35,628 nt of DNA from positions 1 to 35,628 of the forward strand of contig NCEF01000018.1 of the NCBI GenBank assembly GCA_002280565.1. Reading direction: 5' to 3'. Made by a program: the position numbers and the translations under genes. Below are positions 24,809 to 34,459 of this stretch, in pieces. Position 1 is the first letter of the stretch. The number at the start of each line of letters is the position of its first letter. The notes beneath the pieces were generated by a model. The model searched no databases and had not been told where the DNA came from. It was given only the letters and a program-made list of their open reading frames with translations. Origin of the DNA: Sphingomonas sp. 32-66-10. GTDB taxonomy: Bacteria; Pseudomonadota; Alphaproteobacteria; Sphingomonadales; Sphingomonadaceae.

Positions 24809-24838
24809 TTGACCGCGCCGACCCCCCGCGACTATCGC
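24809..24838 (+). promoter_or_regulatory. Possible sigma-70-type promoter for the CoA-transferase operon
   Basis: TTGACC (24809-24814), 18-nt spacer, TATCGC (24833-24838), 33 nt before the ATG at 24872. The -35 matches 5 of 6 bases of TTGACA; the -10 is weak. The rest of 24663-24871 shows nothing else I can support. Confidence 0.35.
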
Positions 24839-24871
24839 CCGGCTGACAGGGGCTAGGAGAGACTCGCGGCG

Positions 24872-25585
24872 ATGAACAAGCTGTACCCGACTGCCGAAGC
24901 GGCGCTTGAGGGCCTGCTGCACGACGGCATGACGATTTGCGCGGGCGGCTTCGGCCTGTGCGGCATCCCCGAGCGGCTGATCGACGCGATCCGCGACAAC
25001 GGCGTCACCGGCCTGACCATTGCCAGCAACAATGCCGGCATCGATGGCGAAGGGCTGGGCAAGCTGCTCCGCACGCGCCAGGTCGCCAAGATGATCTCGT
25101 CCTATGTCGGAGAGAACAAGGAATTCGAGCGGCAATATCTGGCGGGCGAGCTGGAAGTCGAGTTCTGCCCCCAGGGCACGCTCGCCGAGCGCTGCCGCGC
25201 GGGCGGCGCCGGCATCCCCGGTTTCTACACCAAGACCGGCGTCGGCACGAAGGTGGCCGAGGGCAAGGAGGTCAAGGTGTTCGATGGCCAGGAATATATC
25301 CTGGAACGCGGCATCCGCGCCGACCTCGCGATCATCAAGGGGTGGAAGGCGGACGAGGCGGGGAACCTGATCTTCCGCAAGACCGCGCGCAATTTCAACC
25401 AGCCGATGGCGACCGCCGCCAACATCTGCGTCGCCGAGGTCGAGGAGGTGGTGCCGGTCGGCAGCCTTGACCCCGATGCGATCCATCTGCCCGGCATCTA
25501 TGTGAAGCGGATGATCATCGGCGCCCCCTATGACAAGAAGATCGAGTTCCGCACGGTCCGTCAGCGGACCAGCGAGGCGGCGTGA
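24872..25585 (+). CDS. 3-oxoacid CoA-transferase subunit A
   Basis: With subunit B it moves CoA from succinyl-CoA (or acetyl-CoA) to a 3-oxoacid such as acetoacetate. The 237-residue protein has the glycine-rich start [20 protein letters not shown] and the family motifs [36 protein letters not shown] and FYTKTGVGT. It is closest to the ScoA/SCOT type (succinyl-CoA donor). AGGAGA lies about 12 nt before the ATG. The stop overlaps the GTG of the inserted HAD gene, which separates it from subunit B. Confidence 0.9.
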   Translation: MNKLYPTAEAALEGLLHDGMTICAGGFGLCGIPERLIDAIRDNGVTGLTIASNNAGIDGEGLGKLLRTRQVAKMISSYVGENKEFERQYLAGELEVEFCPQGTLAERCRAGGAGIPGFYTKTGVGTKVAEGKEVKVFDGQEYILERGIRADLAIIKGWKADEAGNLIFRKTARNFNQPMATAANICVAEVEEVVPVGSLDPDAIHLPGIYVKRMIIGAPYDKKIEFRTVRQRTSEAA

Positions 25586-26529
25586 GCCGGTTGCGCGCCC
25601 TGCTGGCGCTCGGCGTAGCGGGGCTGCTGTGCGGCGGATGCGTCGCGGCGGCGATCCCGATCGTCGCGGGCGGATCGATCGCGGGCAAGCGGCTGCTAAA
25701 CGGCGATAAGCCGGAGCCCGAACCCGTTGCTACCGCGACGCCGGCCCCGGTCGCGGCCACGCCCGGCGATGCAACCGCAACGCTGGCAACGCCCGAGGCG
25801 CGCGCACTGGCGCTGCGGCTTTGGGCATCGGCGGCTGCGTCTTCGCCCGCTGCGCCGGTCTCGGCGGAATCCGCTGCAGCGTCGCTGCAGGCCTATCAGT
25901 CGCTCTGGGCCTATGTCGAACGCCAGGTCGCAGCGCGCAAGGCGGGGGAGGCGGTGCGTTCGGTGGTGCTGGCCGAGGGCGCGACGCTCGACGCGCCGCG
26001 CTATGTGCCGTGCGAGGCAAAGCCGTTCGCGATCCTGTTCGACCTGGATGAAAGCGCGGCTGGCAGTGACCCCGATGCGCGCTTCCGCCGCTGGATCGGC
26101 GATGGCAGCGATCAGGTCAGCGCCGTGCCGGGTGCGGTCGAAGGGATCGACGCGCTGCGCCGCGAAGGCGTGCAGGCGATTTTCACCAGCGCGCGGCGAC
26201 CCGCCGGCAACAACGCGGCCGCGGCGATGCTCGCCAAGCTCGGCTTTGGTGAGTTCGTGCCGGGCAAGACGCTGATCCTGCGTGGCGGGGAGCCGCCGAT
26301 CTCGGGCGATCAGGTGCGCCGCACCGTTGCCGCCAGCTATTGCGTCGTCGCGATCGTTGGCGATGCGCTGGGCGACTTCAGCGACAGCTTCGACGCGGCG
26401 GACGCCGCGCGCAGCCGTGCCGCCGCGACCGAGACGATGGTCGCTCCGCTCTGGGGCGCGGGCTGGTTCCTGCTGCCCAACCCGGTGCGCAGCACCGCGA
26501 CGACGACAACCGAATTGCGCAAGGAGTAA
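25582..26529 (+). CDS. HAD-superfamily acid phosphatase-like lipoprotein
   Basis: A 315-residue protein with a lipoprotein signal ending LLCGGC (Cys20) and an Ala/Pro/Thr-rich linker (45-100). The HAD domain follows (about 140-290). Motif I is [10 protein letters not shown] (Asp154, Asp156), motif [10 protein letters not shown] (Ser203), and motif IV GDALGDF (Asp261, Asp265). This resembles class C/e(P4) acid phosphatases, but motif I ends in Ser where DLDET is usual. GTG at 25582 overlaps the stop of subunit A, and its stop carries the ribosome site (GGAG) of subunit B, so it is embedded in that operon. A link to CoA or nucleotide metabolism is only an inference. Confidence 0.78.
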   Translation: MSRLRALLALGVAGLLCGGCVAAAIPIVAGGSIAGKRLLNGDKPEPEPVATATPAPVAATPGDATATLATPEARALALRLWASAAASSPAAPVSAESAAASLQAYQSLWAYVERQVAARKAGEAVRSVVLAEGATLDAPRYVPCEAKPFAILFDLDESAAGSDPDARFRRWIGDGSDQVSAVPGAVEGIDALRREGVQAIFTSARRPAGNNAAAAMLAKLGFGEFVPGKTLILRGGEPPISGDQVRRTVAASYCVVAIVGDALGDFSDSFDAADAARSRAAATETMVAPLWGAGWFLLPNPVRSTATTTTELRKE

Positions 26530-26533
26530 GAGG

Positions 26534-27184
26534 ATGCCCTGGACCCGCGACGAAATGGCCGCGCGCGCCGCAATGGAATTGCAGGACGGTTTCTACGTCA
26601 ATCTCGGCATCGGCATCCCGACCCTGGTCGCCAACCACATCCCCGACGGGGTCGAGGTGACGCTCCAGTCGGAAAACGGCATGCTCGGCATCGGCCCGTT
26701 CCCCTATGAGGGCGAGGAAGACCCGGACCTGATCAACGCCGGCAAGCAGACGATCAGCGAGCTGCCGCAATCGGTCTATTTCAGCAGCGCGGACAGCTTT
26801 GCGATGATCCGCGGCGGGCATATCGACCTGACCGTGCTGGGCGCGATGGAGATCAGCCAGACCGGCGACATCGCCAACTGGATGATCCCGGGCAAGATGA
26901 TCAAGGGTATGGGCGGCGCGATGGACCTGGTCGCCGGGGTCAAGAAGATCATCGTGGTGATGGAGCATAATGCCAAGGACGGCAGCCCGAAATTCATCCC
27001 CGACTGCACGCTGCCGCTGACCGGCAAAAATGTCGTGGACATGATCATCACTGATCTGGCGGTGTTTCAGCGCGTCGACCATGACTCGCCCTTCCGCCTG
27101 ATCGAACTGGCCCCCGGCGTGACCGCGGACGAGCTCGCGGCGAAGACGACCGCGCACTACGAGGTCGCGCTGGCGACTGCGTGA
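26534..27184 (+). CDS. 3-oxoacid CoA-transferase subunit B
   Basis: Partner of the subunit A encoded at 24872. The 216-residue protein carries the catalytic glutamate in [12 protein letters not shown] (Glu47) and family motifs [51 protein letters not shown] and [20 protein letters not shown]. It is complete and of normal length. The ATG is 4 nt after the HAD stop, with GGAG upstream. A hairpin at 27195 ends the operon. Confidence 0.92.
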   Translation: MPWTRDEMAARAAMELQDGFYVNLGIGIPTLVANHIPDGVEVTLQSENGMLGIGPFPYEGEEDPDLINAGKQTISELPQSVYFSSADSFAMIRGGHIDLTVLGAMEISQTGDIANWMIPGKMIKGMGGAMDLVAGVKKIIVVMEHNAKDGSPKFIPDCTLPLTGKNVVDMIITDLAVFQRVDHDSPFRLIELAPGVTADELAAKTTAHYEVALATA

Positions 27185-27194
27185 TGCGCTAGGA

Positions 27195-27222
27195 CAATCC
27201 TCCCCCTGGCGGGGGAGGATTG
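27195..27222. repeat. Perfect 12-bp hairpin ending the CoA-transferase operon
   Basis: CAATCCTCCCCC (27195-27206), loop TGGC, GGGGGAGGATTG (27211-27222). It lies 10 nt after the stop at 27184 and 3 nt before the stop of the convergent membrane protein gene. It is probably a bidirectional terminator and a member of the CCTCCCC palindrome group. Confidence 0.75.
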
Positions 27223-27225
27223 CTC

Positions 27226-27765
27226 TTAATGCCGCCCCGCCTGTCGGAACAGTGCCGCAGCGACCAGCCACAGCGTCCCGAAAAAAGCTGTGACCCCGAT
27301 CGGAAATCCCTGACCCGTCGCCCAGATATAGAGCATGACGCCGATCTGGGTCGCCGCTGCCAGCGCCGCAGCCACCGCCATAAAGCGCGCCCGAAACCCA
27401 CCGATCAGGCTGCCCGCCACTGCAACCAGCGGCACCAGAAAGAACAGCGCGTTGACCGGATTGCCCTCATCACCGACGATCCCCACCGCAAGATTGATCC
27501 AGATCGTCAGGAACGACGCTGCCAGCGCGATCCCCATCCCTGCGCGATAGGTCCAGGCGGGATGGGCCCGCACCGTCAGCTCCACCGCCAGCCCAACACT
27601 GCCGAACATCAACGCCGCGAACACAAAGTCGCCGACCGTCCAGTTGACCGCATCGGTAAACTGCATCGCCACCGCCGGGGTCAGCATCAGCGCCGCGATG
27701 CCGCCCCATCCAATCAACCGCCACGGGTTGCGCCACACGCCGCCACTCTTCGCTTGTTCAACCAC
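27226..27765 (-). CDS. Multi-pass membrane protein, unknown function
   Basis: A 179-residue protein with about five hydrophobic segments (LIGWGGIAALMLTPAVAM, FVFAALMFGSVGLAVEL, MGIALAASFLTIWINLAVGI, NALFFLVPLVAVAGSLIG, and MAVAAALAAATQIGVMLYIW). GTG at 27765 is chosen because GGAGG lies 8 nt upstream; the in-frame extension to 27870 has no such site and crosses the start of the divergent gene. No family is recognised. It is divergent from the membrane-anchored winged-helix regulator and may be its target. Confidence 0.75.
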   Translation of the reverse strand: MVEQAKSGGVWRNPWRLIGWGGIAALMLTPAVAMQFTDAVNWTVGDFVFAALMFGSVGLAVELTVRAHPAWTYRAGMGIALAASFLTIWINLAVGIVGDEGNPVNALFFLVPLVAVAGSLIGGFRARFMAVAAALAAATQIGVMLYIWATGQGFPIGVTAFFGTLWLVAAALFRQAGRH

Positions 27766-27856
27766 GTGCTTGCCTCCATGAATTGCCGATACCCGTCCCT
27801 GGCCCGGCCCGTGGGTGAGCGGCATGAGCAAGATCTGAGGCTTCGCTGAAATCGCC

Positions 27857-28957
27857 ATGGAATCGGCCATCTATCGTTTCGCAGGCTTCGAGCTCGACAC
27901 CGCCGAGCGCCAGCTGCGCCGCGACGGGGCGGACGTGCCGCTCAACGCGCGCTATCTCGACGCGCTGATCCTGCTGGTGCGCGCACGGGGCCAGCTGGTG
28001 ACCAAGGACCGGTTCATGGACGCGGTGTGGCGCGGCATTCCGGTGACGGACGAGGCGCTGACCCAGTGCATCCGCACGTTGCGCCGGACATTGGGCGATG
28101 AGGCGGGCGATCCGCGCTTCATCGCGACGGTGCCGAAATATGGATACCGTTTTGTCGGAACGGTCGAGGGGGAGGGGCCCGAACCGCCGCACCCGCCGGT
28201 ATCGCCCGCACCGACAGCGCCGCAGCCACTGCCTGCGCAGTCGTTGATATGGCGGATGGGAACGACCGGCGCGGCGGGGGCGGTTGCGGCTGGAGTGATC
28301 GGCGGGCTGACCTATGGCGTGCTCGGCGCGACGCTGGCTGTCCCCGCGCAGAGCGGGGCGCTGTCGTTCGTGCTGGTGCTCGCGTGCATCACCATCGCCG
28401 TCGCCGCGATCGGCGGTGGGGCGGTCGCGTTTGGCGTCGCGGCAGCGGTGCAGCGCGGCGGTGCGCGGTCGCCGCTGGTGATCGTCGGTGGCGCGCTTGC
28501 CGGACTGATCGTGGGCGCGGTGGCAAAGCTGCTCGGCATCGACGCCTTTGCCCTGCTGCTCGGTCGCGCACCCGAAGGGATCACCGGCGCGCCCGAGGGA
28601 GTGGCGCTGGGAACTGCGGTCGGGCTGGCATTCTGGATCACGACGCGGCGCGCGGACAGCACCAAGCGCCATGCCGGGCTCGCCGGAATGCTCCTTGGCG
28701 CAGCGGCGGGCCTGATCATTGCGCTGCTCGGCGGGCGACTGCTGGCCGGAAGCATCGACGTGCTGACCCAGACGATGGACGGCGCTCGGCTCGACCTCGG
28801 CCGGATCGGCGCGCTGTTCGGCGAAACCGGCTTCGGCCTGCGCAGCCGGATCGTAACGAGCGTCGCAGAGGGCGCGCTGTTCGGTGGCTTCACGGCGGCG
28901 GGGCTGTGGCGCGGCGTGGCTGCCCCACCGGTTGATCAGCCGGAACTGCACGACTAG
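27857..28957 (+). CDS. Membrane-anchored winged-helix regulator (CadC/ToxR-like N-terminus)
   Basis: A 366-residue protein. Residues 5-105 form an OmpR/PhoB-type winged helix: [56 protein letters not shown] and [13 protein letters not shown] proline-rich linker (110-135) follows. The rest holds six or so Gly/Ala-rich hydrophobic segments separated by short basic loops (about 138-335). Known CadC/ToxR proteins have one membrane helix and a periplasmic sensor; a multi-helix part suggests sensing within or at the membrane. It is divergent from the membrane protein gene and 61 nt upstream of a SulP transporter. Confidence 0.8.
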   Translation: MESAIYRFAGFELDTAERQLRRDGADVPLNARYLDALILLVRARGQLVTKDRFMDAVWRGIPVTDEALTQCIRTLRRTLGDEAGDPRFIATVPKYGYRFVGTVEGEGPEPPHPPVSPAPTAPQPLPAQSLIWRMGTTGAAGAVAAGVIGGLTYGVLGATLAVPAQSGALSFVLVLACITIAVAAIGGGAVAFGVAAAVQRGGARSPLVIVGGALAGLIVGAVAKLLGIDAFALLLGRAPEGITGAPEGVALGTAVGLAFWITTRRADSTKRHAGLAGMLLGAAAGLIIALLGGRLLAGSIDVLTQTMDGARLDLGRIGALFGETGFGLRSRIVTSVAEGALFGGFTAAGLWRGVAAPPVDQPELHD

Positions 28958-29018
28958 GGACAGGCGCATCGCTGCGTCGCAGCACATTCCGACCCCGCTC
29001 AACCGAGGAGGCCGTTCT

Positions 29019-30521
29019 ATGGCCGATGTCCATATGTCCTTTGCCTCGAACGTCCGCCGCGACTGGCTGACCAATCCGGGGCGGGAGATTGTGTCGGGCC
29101 TCGTCGTCGCGCTGGCGCTGATCCCGGAGGCAATCGGATTTGCCCTAATCGCTGGCGTGGATCCCAGCGTCGGCCTCTATGCCAGCTTCTCGATCGCGGT
29201 GATCATCGCGATCACCGGCGGGCGTCCGGGCATGATCTCGGCGGCGACGGCGGCGGTGGCGGTGCTGGTCGGGCCGCTGGTGCGCGATCATGGCGTCGAA
29301 TATCTGTTCGCCGCGACGATCCTGATGGGTGTGTTTCAGGGCATCGCCGCGCTGCTGCGGCTCGACCTGCTGATGCGGTTCGTGTCGCGCTCGGTCATCA
29401 CCGGCTTCGTCAACGCGCTCGCGATCCTGATCTTCATGGCCCAGCTGCCGCAACTGATCGGCGTGGGTTGGGAGACCTATGCGATGGTCGCGGCGGGGCT
29501 GGCGATCATCTATCTGCTCCCGCGCATCACCAGCGCGGTGCCGTCGCCGCTGGTGGCGATCGTGCTGCTCGCGGCGGTGACGATCGGCACGGGGATCGAC
29601 GTCAACACGGTGGGCGAGATGGGCAAGTTGCCGGAGGCGCTGCCGATGTTCCACTGGCCGCAAGTGCCGCTGACCTGGGAAACGCTGCGCATCATCGCGC
29701 CCTTCTCGCTGGCGATGGCGGCGGTCGGCCTGCTCGAATCCCTGCTGACCGCGCAGATCGTCGACGACATGACCGAAACGCGCTCGGACAAGCAGCGGGA
29801 AACGCTGGGGCAGGGGATTGCGAACTTCTTCACCGGCATGATCGGCGGCATGGGCGGTTGCGCGATGATCGGCCAGTCGGTGATCAACGTGAAGTCAGGT
29901 GGGCGCCGCCGCCTGTCGACCTTTGCCGCGGGCATCTTGCTGCTGATCCTGATCGTCGTGCTCGGCCCGTGGGTGGCGCAGATCCCGATGCCGGCTTTGG
30001 TCGCGGTGATGGTGTTCGTGTCGGTCAGCACCTTCCGCTGGCAGTCCTTTGCCGACCTGCGCGTCCATCCGTGGCAGTCGAGCGTGGTGATGCTGGCGAC
30101 CGTCATCATCGTCGTGTGGACGCATGACCTGTCGATGGGCGTGCTGGCGGGCGTGTTGCTGTCGGGCATCTTCTTCGCTGGCAAGGTGCGTCAGCTCGTG
30201 ACGGTCGACACCGCGCTGAGCGCTGACGGACGCACCCGCAGCTACACGATCGGCGGCCAGATCTTCTTTGCTTCGACCGACCGGATCATGGAAACAATCG
30301 AGTTCCGCGAAGAAGCGGTCGAGTTGGTGACGATCGACCTGACCCAGGCGCATTTCTGGGACATTTCGGCGACCGGGGTGCTCGACAAGATCGTCCTGCG
30401 GCTGCGCGGCGAGGGCAAGCAGGTCGAGGTGATCGGCCTCAACGAAGCCAGCGCGACGCTGGTCGAACGCTATGGCGAGCATGACAAGCCGTTCGCGTCG
30501 CTCGGCGTCGTGGGGCACTGA
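29019..30521 (+). CDS. SulP family anion transporter (sulfate permease-like) with STAS domain
   Basis: A 500-residue inner-membrane transporter. It opens [20 protein letters not shown] and has the SulP pattern of 10-14 helices ([59 protein letters not shown]). The cytosolic STAS domain follows at about 395-500 ([20 protein letters not shown]). The substrate could be sulfate, bicarbonate or another anion. GAGGAGG lies 8 nt before the ATG at 29019; the longer in-frame extension to 28884 overlaps the previous gene. It probably shares a transcript with, or is controlled by, the membrane-anchored regulator. Confidence 0.88.
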   Translation: MADVHMSFASNVRRDWLTNPGREIVSGLVVALALIPEAIGFALIAGVDPSVGLYASFSIAVIIAITGGRPGMISAATAAVAVLVGPLVRDHGVEYLFAATILMGVFQGIAALLRLDLLMRFVSRSVITGFVNALAILIFMAQLPQLIGVGWETYAMVAAGLAIIYLLPRITSAVPSPLVAIVLLAAVTIGTGIDVNTVGEMGKLPEALPMFHWPQVPLTWETLRIIAPFSLAMAAVGLLESLLTAQIVDDMTETRSDKQRETLGQGIANFFTGMIGGMGGCAMIGQSVINVKSGGRRRLSTFAAGILLLILIVVLGPWVAQIPMPALVAVMVFVSVSTFRWQSFADLRVHPWQSSVVMLATVIIVVWTHDLSMGVLAGVLLSGIFFAGKVRQLVTVDTALSADGRTRSYTIGGQIFFASTDRIMETIEFREEAVELVTIDLTQAHFWDISATGVLDKIVLRLRGEGKQVEVIGLNEASATLVERYGEHDKPFASLGVVGH

Positions 30522-30572
30522 CGGCCGCGCGGTTTTGCGCTAAACTCGCACAGAGCGTGCAGGAGAGGGCCG

Positions 30573-31022
30573 ATGCCGAGTGTCGTAAGCAATCCGGGAT
30601 CGAGCTGGCTGATCGCCGCCGCCGCTTTGTCTGGAGCGGCTGCCCTGCTGCACCTCGGCTGCATCGTCGGCGGGCCGGACTGGTATCGCTTCTTCGGGGC
30701 GGGCGAGGGTATGGCGCGGGCGGCGGCACGGGGCGATTTGCGACCGACGCTGATCACGCTTGGTATCGCGACGGTGTTGGCGGTCTGGGCCGCCTATGCC
30801 GCGTCGGGGGCGGGGCTGATCTCGCGGCTGCCCTTGCTGCGGACCGCATTGGTGGCGATCACCGCGATCTACCTGCTCCGCGCGCTCGCCTTTGTGCCGC
30901 TGCACTTCTGGAAACCGCAACATAGCGACACCTTCGCGATCTGGTCGTCGGCGATCGTGCTGGTTTACGGCGTCGTTCACCTCGTCGGCATGTTGCGCGC
31001 ATGGCGGCACCTCGCTCCCTGA
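30573..31022 (+). CDS. Four-helix membrane protein, unknown function
   Basis: A 149-residue protein with four hydrophobic segments (about 12-32, 60-80, 88-108, 122-142). The N-terminal half contains LLHLGCIVGGPDWYRFFGAG, a pattern I have seen only in uncharacterised integral membrane proteins. AGGAGAGG lies about 6 nt before the ATG. It follows the SulP gene by 51 nt, so cotranscription is possible. Confidence 0.75.
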   Translation: MPSVVSNPGSSWLIAAAALSGAAALLHLGCIVGGPDWYRFFGAGEGMARAAARGDLRPTLITLGIATVLAVWAAYAASGAGLISRLPLLRTALVAITAIYLLRALAFVPLHFWKPQHSDTFAIWSSAIVLVYGVVHLVGMLRAWRHLAP

Positions 31023-31097
31023 GCCAAGCCGCGCTTCGCCTCACAAAATGTCGCCTGCGCTTGCCCCTGCGCAACAAAGGCGTATGGGGGCGGCATC

Positions 31098-32546
31098 ATG
31101 GCCAGCAAACCACTCACGCTTTACGAGAAGATCTGGGCCGCGCACGTCGTCGAACGGCGTGAGGACGGCACCTGCCTCATCTATATCGACCGCCACCTCG
31201 TCCATGAGGTGACCAGCCCGCAGGCGTTTGAGGGGCTGCGCGCCGCCGGTCGCCGCGTGCGCCGCCCCGACCTGACGCTCGCGGTGCCGGACCATAACCT
31301 GCCCACCACCGCGCGGGTCGATGCGGCGGGCAACCGGCTCCCCATCGCCGATCACGAGAGCGCGCAGCAGCTCGCCGCGCTCGAACGCAATGTCGCCGAG
31401 TTCGGCATCGACTATTTCGGTGCGACCGCCCCCGAACAGGGCATCGTCCATGTCGTCGGCCCCGAACAGGGCTTTACCCTGCCGGGCACGACCCTGGTGT
31501 GCGGCGACAGCCATACCTCTGCCCATGGCGCGCTCGGTGCGCTCGCCTTCGGTATCGGGACGAGCGAGGTCGAGCATGTGCTGGCGACCCAGACGCTGCT
31601 GCTCAGCCAGTCGAAGACGATGGAGATCCGCGTCGACGGGACGCTCGGCTATGGCGTAAGCGCCAAGGACGTGATCCTCGCGATCATCGGCAAGACCGGC
31701 GCTGCGGGCGGTACCGGCTATGTCGTCGAATATACCGGCGACGTGATCCGCGCTCTGTCGGTCGAGGGGCGGCTGACGATCAGCAACATGTCGATCGAGG
31801 GCGGTGCGCGTTCCGGCCTGATCGCGCCCGATGAGACGACCTATGCCTATCTCAAAGGGCGTCCGATGGCGCCACAGGGCGCGCAATGGGAACAGGCGCT
31901 GGCATGGTGGCGCAGCCTGCCGAGCGACCCGGGCGCGGTGTACGACCGCGTGGTGACGCTGCAGGGCAGCGACATCGCCCCCTCGCTCACCTGGGGCACC
32001 AGCCCTGAGGATGTCGTGCCGATTACCGGCGTGGTGCCCGATCCCGACGGCTTCGCCGACCCGTCGAAGCGCGTCGCGGCGCAAAAGTCGCTCGACTATA
32101 TGGGCCTTACCCCCGGCACACGGATGCAGGACATTGCGGTCGAGAATATCTTCATCGGCAGCTGCACCAACAGCCGGATCGAGGATCTGCGCGCCGCCGC
32201 CGCCGTGGTCAACGGGCGCAAGGTTGCCGACGGTGTGCGGCAGGCGCTGATCGTCCCCGGATCGGGGCTGGTCAAGCGTCAGGCCGAGGCGGAGGGGCTG
32301 GACCGCATCTTCACCAGCGCGGGCTTTGAATGGCGCGAGCCGGGCTGTTCAATGTGTCTCGCAATGAACCCCGATAAGGTGCCGCCGGGCGAGAGATGTG
32401 CTTCCACTTCCAACCGAAATTTCGTAGGACGTCAGGGTCCGGGCGCCCGGACGCATCTCGTTTCGCCGGCGATGGCGGCGGCGGCGGCGGTAACCGGGCG
32501 ACTGACGGACGTGCGGGACCTGATGGGGGCCCAGGCGGGGGAATGA
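31098..32546 (+). CDS. leuC: 3-isopropylmalate dehydratase large subunit
   Basis: With LeuD it isomerises 2-isopropylmalate to 3-isopropylmalate in leucine synthesis. The 482-residue protein is of the aconitase family. It has [31 protein letters not shown], and the 4Fe-4S cysteines in [13 protein letters not shown] and in [12 protein letters not shown], plus the substrate loop [27 protein letters not shown] lies about 6 nt before the ATG. A small ORF separates it from leuD. Confidence 0.95.
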   Translation: MASKPLTLYEKIWAAHVVERREDGTCLIYIDRHLVHEVTSPQAFEGLRAAGRRVRRPDLTLAVPDHNLPTTARVDAAGNRLPIADHESAQQLAALERNVAEFGIDYFGATAPEQGIVHVVGPEQGFTLPGTTLVCGDSHTSAHGALGALAFGIGTSEVEHVLATQTLLLSQSKTMEIRVDGTLGYGVSAKDVILAIIGKTGAAGGTGYVVEYTGDVIRALSVEGRLTISNMSIEGGARSGLIAPDETTYAYLKGRPMAPQGAQWEQALAWWRSLPSDPGAVYDRVVTLQGSDIAPSLTWGTSPEDVVPITGVVPDPDGFADPSKRVAAQKSLDYMGLTPGTRMQDIAVENIFIGSCTNSRIEDLRAAAAVVNGRKVADGVRQALIVPGSGLVKRQAEAEGLDRIFTSAGFEWREPGCSMCLAMNPDKVPPGERCASTSNRNFVGRQGPGARTHLVSPAMAAAAAVTGRLTDVRDLMGAQAGE

Positions 32547-32549
32547 CCG

Positions 32550-32678
32550 GTGAAGCGCGTATTGGTGGCATTGATCACGGGCACGATCCTCAGCGGCGCT
32601 GCGGCGGTCTATTCGACCATCAGCGGCCCGGTCGGCGAGGCGCGGGCGAGCACGCAGGCCGTCGCGCCGGTGCGCTGA
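32550..32678 (+). CDS. Small ORF between leuC and leuD (possible membrane or exported peptide)
   Basis: Forty-two residues starting with GTG 3 nt after the leuC stop, with GGGGGA about 7 nt upstream. It reads [20 protein letters not shown] then a short polar tail ([20 protein letters not shown]). The positively charged start, hydrophobic core and AAA look like a signal peptide or single membrane anchor. No family is recognised. The overlapping frame from ATG 32543 gives an Arg/Gly-rich sequence and looks like a shadow. The next 100 nt to leuD hold only its ribosome site (CGGAGC). Confidence 0.5.
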   Translation: MKRVLVALITGTILSGAAAVYSTISGPVGEARASTQAVAPVR

Positions 32679-32778
32679 GCGCCGCGCACGGCACGTTTCT
32701 GAATATCGGGTTGAAGACGGGGCGCCGCAGCAGCGCCGCCCGCGACTTCGCTCGCTTCAACGACATCCGGAGCTGAAC

Positions 32779-33408
32779 ATGGACCCCGTCCGCAAGGTCG
32801 AAGGGCGCGCCTATCCGTGGGGCGCCAAGAATATCGACACCGACATCATCATTCCCGCCCACTGGCTCAAGACGATCAGCCGTGAGGGCCTTGGCAAGGG
32901 CGCGTTCGAAACGGTGCGCGCGCAGCCGGGCAACATCTTCGATGACCCTGCCTATGCCGGATCGCCGATCCTGATCGCGGGCGATAATTTCGGTTGCGGG
33001 TCGAGCCGTGAACATGCCGCCTGGGCGCTGAAGGACATGGGCATCACCGCCGTGATCGCGCCGAGCTATTCGGATATCTTCTCCGGCAATGCGTTCAAGA
33101 ACGGCATCGTCGCGGTAGTGCTCCCGCAGGAGGCGATCGACCGGCTGATCGAGGTCGCGAAGACCGATCCCGTGACCATCGACCTCGAGACGATGACCGT
33201 CACCACGCCGTTTCAGGACCGCTTCACCTTTGAGATGGACCCGTTCCGCCGCGATTGCCTGATGCAGGGGCTGGACGAGGTCGGTCTGACACTGGCAAGA
33301 GATACCGCAATTTCGAAATATGAGTCGATGGTCGCCGACGCGCGGCCTTGGCTCAAGAGGGAGAGCGGTGATGCGGGCGTTGTTGTCGAAGGAAGTCGGC
33401 GGACCTGA
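32779..33408 (+). CDS. leuD: 3-isopropylmalate dehydratase small subunit
   Basis: Small (swivel) subunit partner of LeuC. The 209-residue protein has [20 protein letters not shown], the hallmark [20 protein letters not shown] and [17 protein letters not shown]. It ends with about 15 residues ([17 protein letters not shown]) beyond the usual end at ADARPWL; this tail overlaps the next gene by 38 nt. CGGAG lies about 7 nt before the ATG. Confidence 0.94.
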   Translation: MDPVRKVEGRAYPWGAKNIDTDIIIPAHWLKTISREGLGKGAFETVRAQPGNIFDDPAYAGSPILIAGDNFGCGSSREHAAWALKDMGITAVIAPSYSDIFSGNAFKNGIVAVVLPQEAIDRLIEVAKTDPVTIDLETMTVTTPFQDRFTFEMDPFRRDCLMQGLDEVGLTLARDTAISKYESMVADARPWLKRESGDAGVVVEGSRRT

Positions 33409-34372
33409 AACTCTAATGATGGGTGAGCTGCCGGATCCGGTGGCGAAACCCGGTGAGGTGGTGGTCGCGGTCAAGGCCTGTGCGATCAACTTTCCCGATG
33501 TGATCATCATCGAGGACAAATACCAGTTCAAACCCCCGCGCCCGTTCGCGCCGGGCGGCGAAATCGCCGGCGTGGTGGAGTCGGTGGGGGAGGGCGTTAC
33601 TGACCTCAAGCCCGGCGACCGCGTGCTCGGCTCGACCGGCTGGAACGGCCTCGCCGAAAAGGTCGTGGTCGAGCGCCGCCGCCTCTATCCGCTGCCCGAC
33701 AGCAAGAGCTTCGAACAGGGCGCGGCGCTGTTGATGACCTATGGCACCAGCATCCATGCGCTGCTCGACCGCGGGCATCTGAAGGCGGGTGACACGCTGC
33801 TGATCCTCGGCGCGGCGGGCGGCATCGGCCTGTCGGCAATCGAACTCGGCAAGGCATTCGGCGCGCGCGTCGTCGCCGCGGTGTCGAGCGACGAGAAGGC
33901 GGCGGCGGCAAAGGCGGCGGGGGCAGACGAAACCGTCGTCTATGGCCGCGCCCCATTCGACAAGGAGGCGTCCAAGGCGCTGGCGGAACAGTTCAAGGCG
34001 GCGGTCGGGCCGGATGGCGCCAACGTCATCTATGACCCCGTCGGCGGCGACTATGCCGAACCGGCGCTCCGCTCGATCGCGTGGGAAGGACGCTATCTCG
34101 TCGTCGGCTTCCCGGCGGGGATCCCGAAACTGGCGCTCAACCTGACCCTGCTCAAGAGCTGCGACGTCTGCGGCGTGTTCTGGGGCGCGTTTGCCGCGCG
34201 TGATCCCAAGGCCAACGCCGCGCATGTCGACCATCTGTTCCGCCTGTGGGAAGAGGGCAAGATCAACCCGCATGTCAGCGAAGTGTTCGCGTTCGAGGAT
34301 GGCGGCAAGGCCATCGCCAAGCTTGCCGACCGCGGCGCGATCGGCAAGCTGGTGGTGCGGGTGGCGTCTTGA
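33371..34372 (+). CDS. NADPH:quinone oxidoreductase family protein (zinc-independent MDR)
   Basis: A 333-residue medium-chain dehydrogenase/reductase of the quinone oxidoreductase type. It begins [20 protein letters not shown], with [20 protein letters not shown] and [20 protein letters not shown]. The Rossmann motif is [20 protein letters not shown], then [20 protein letters not shown]. The zinc ligands of alcohol dehydrogenases are absent. GAGGGAGAG precedes the ATG at 33371. It overlaps the end of leuD and so is translationally coupled, though its role in leucine synthesis is not evident. Confidence 0.9.
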   Translation: MRALLSKEVGGPETLMMGELPDPVAKPGEVVVAVKACAINFPDVIIIEDKYQFKPPRPFAPGGEIAGVVESVGEGVTDLKPGDRVLGSTGWNGLAEKVVVERRRLYPLPDSKSFEQGAALLMTYGTSIHALLDRGHLKAGDTLLILGAAGGIGLSAIELGKAFGARVVAAVSSDEKAAAAKAAGADETVVYGRAPFDKEASKALAEQFKAAVGPDGANVIYDPVGGDYAEPALRSIAWEGRYLVVGFPAGIPKLALNLTLLKSCDVCGVFWGAFAARDPKANAAHVDHLFRLWEEGKINPHVSEVFAFEDGGKAIAKLADRGAIGKLVVRVAS

Positions 34373-34376
34373 GTTT

Positions 34377-34435
34377 GTTTCAGCAGAGCTGAAACGGCGG
34401 CGGCACCGGCCCGCTCCCGCTTCAGCGCAGCTGAA
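34377..34435. repeat. Two related hairpins between convergent genes
   Basis: GTTTCAGC-AGA-GCTGAAAC (34377-34395) and TTCAGC-GCA-GCTGAA (34421-34435) share the core TTCAGC-N3-GCTGAA. They occupy the 87-nt gap between the oxidoreductase and pstS stops. No T-runs follow, so they may be repeats with a termination or mRNA-protection role. Confidence 0.6.
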
Positions 34436-34459
34436 TCCAACGTTTAATCCCCGCCACGC

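Noticed and set aside
32543-32776. Overlapping frame from ATG 32543 between leuC and leuD.
   Set aside because: The product is Arg/Gly-rich with no start signal of its own; the GTG frame at 32550 has a signal-like sequence and better ribosome site.
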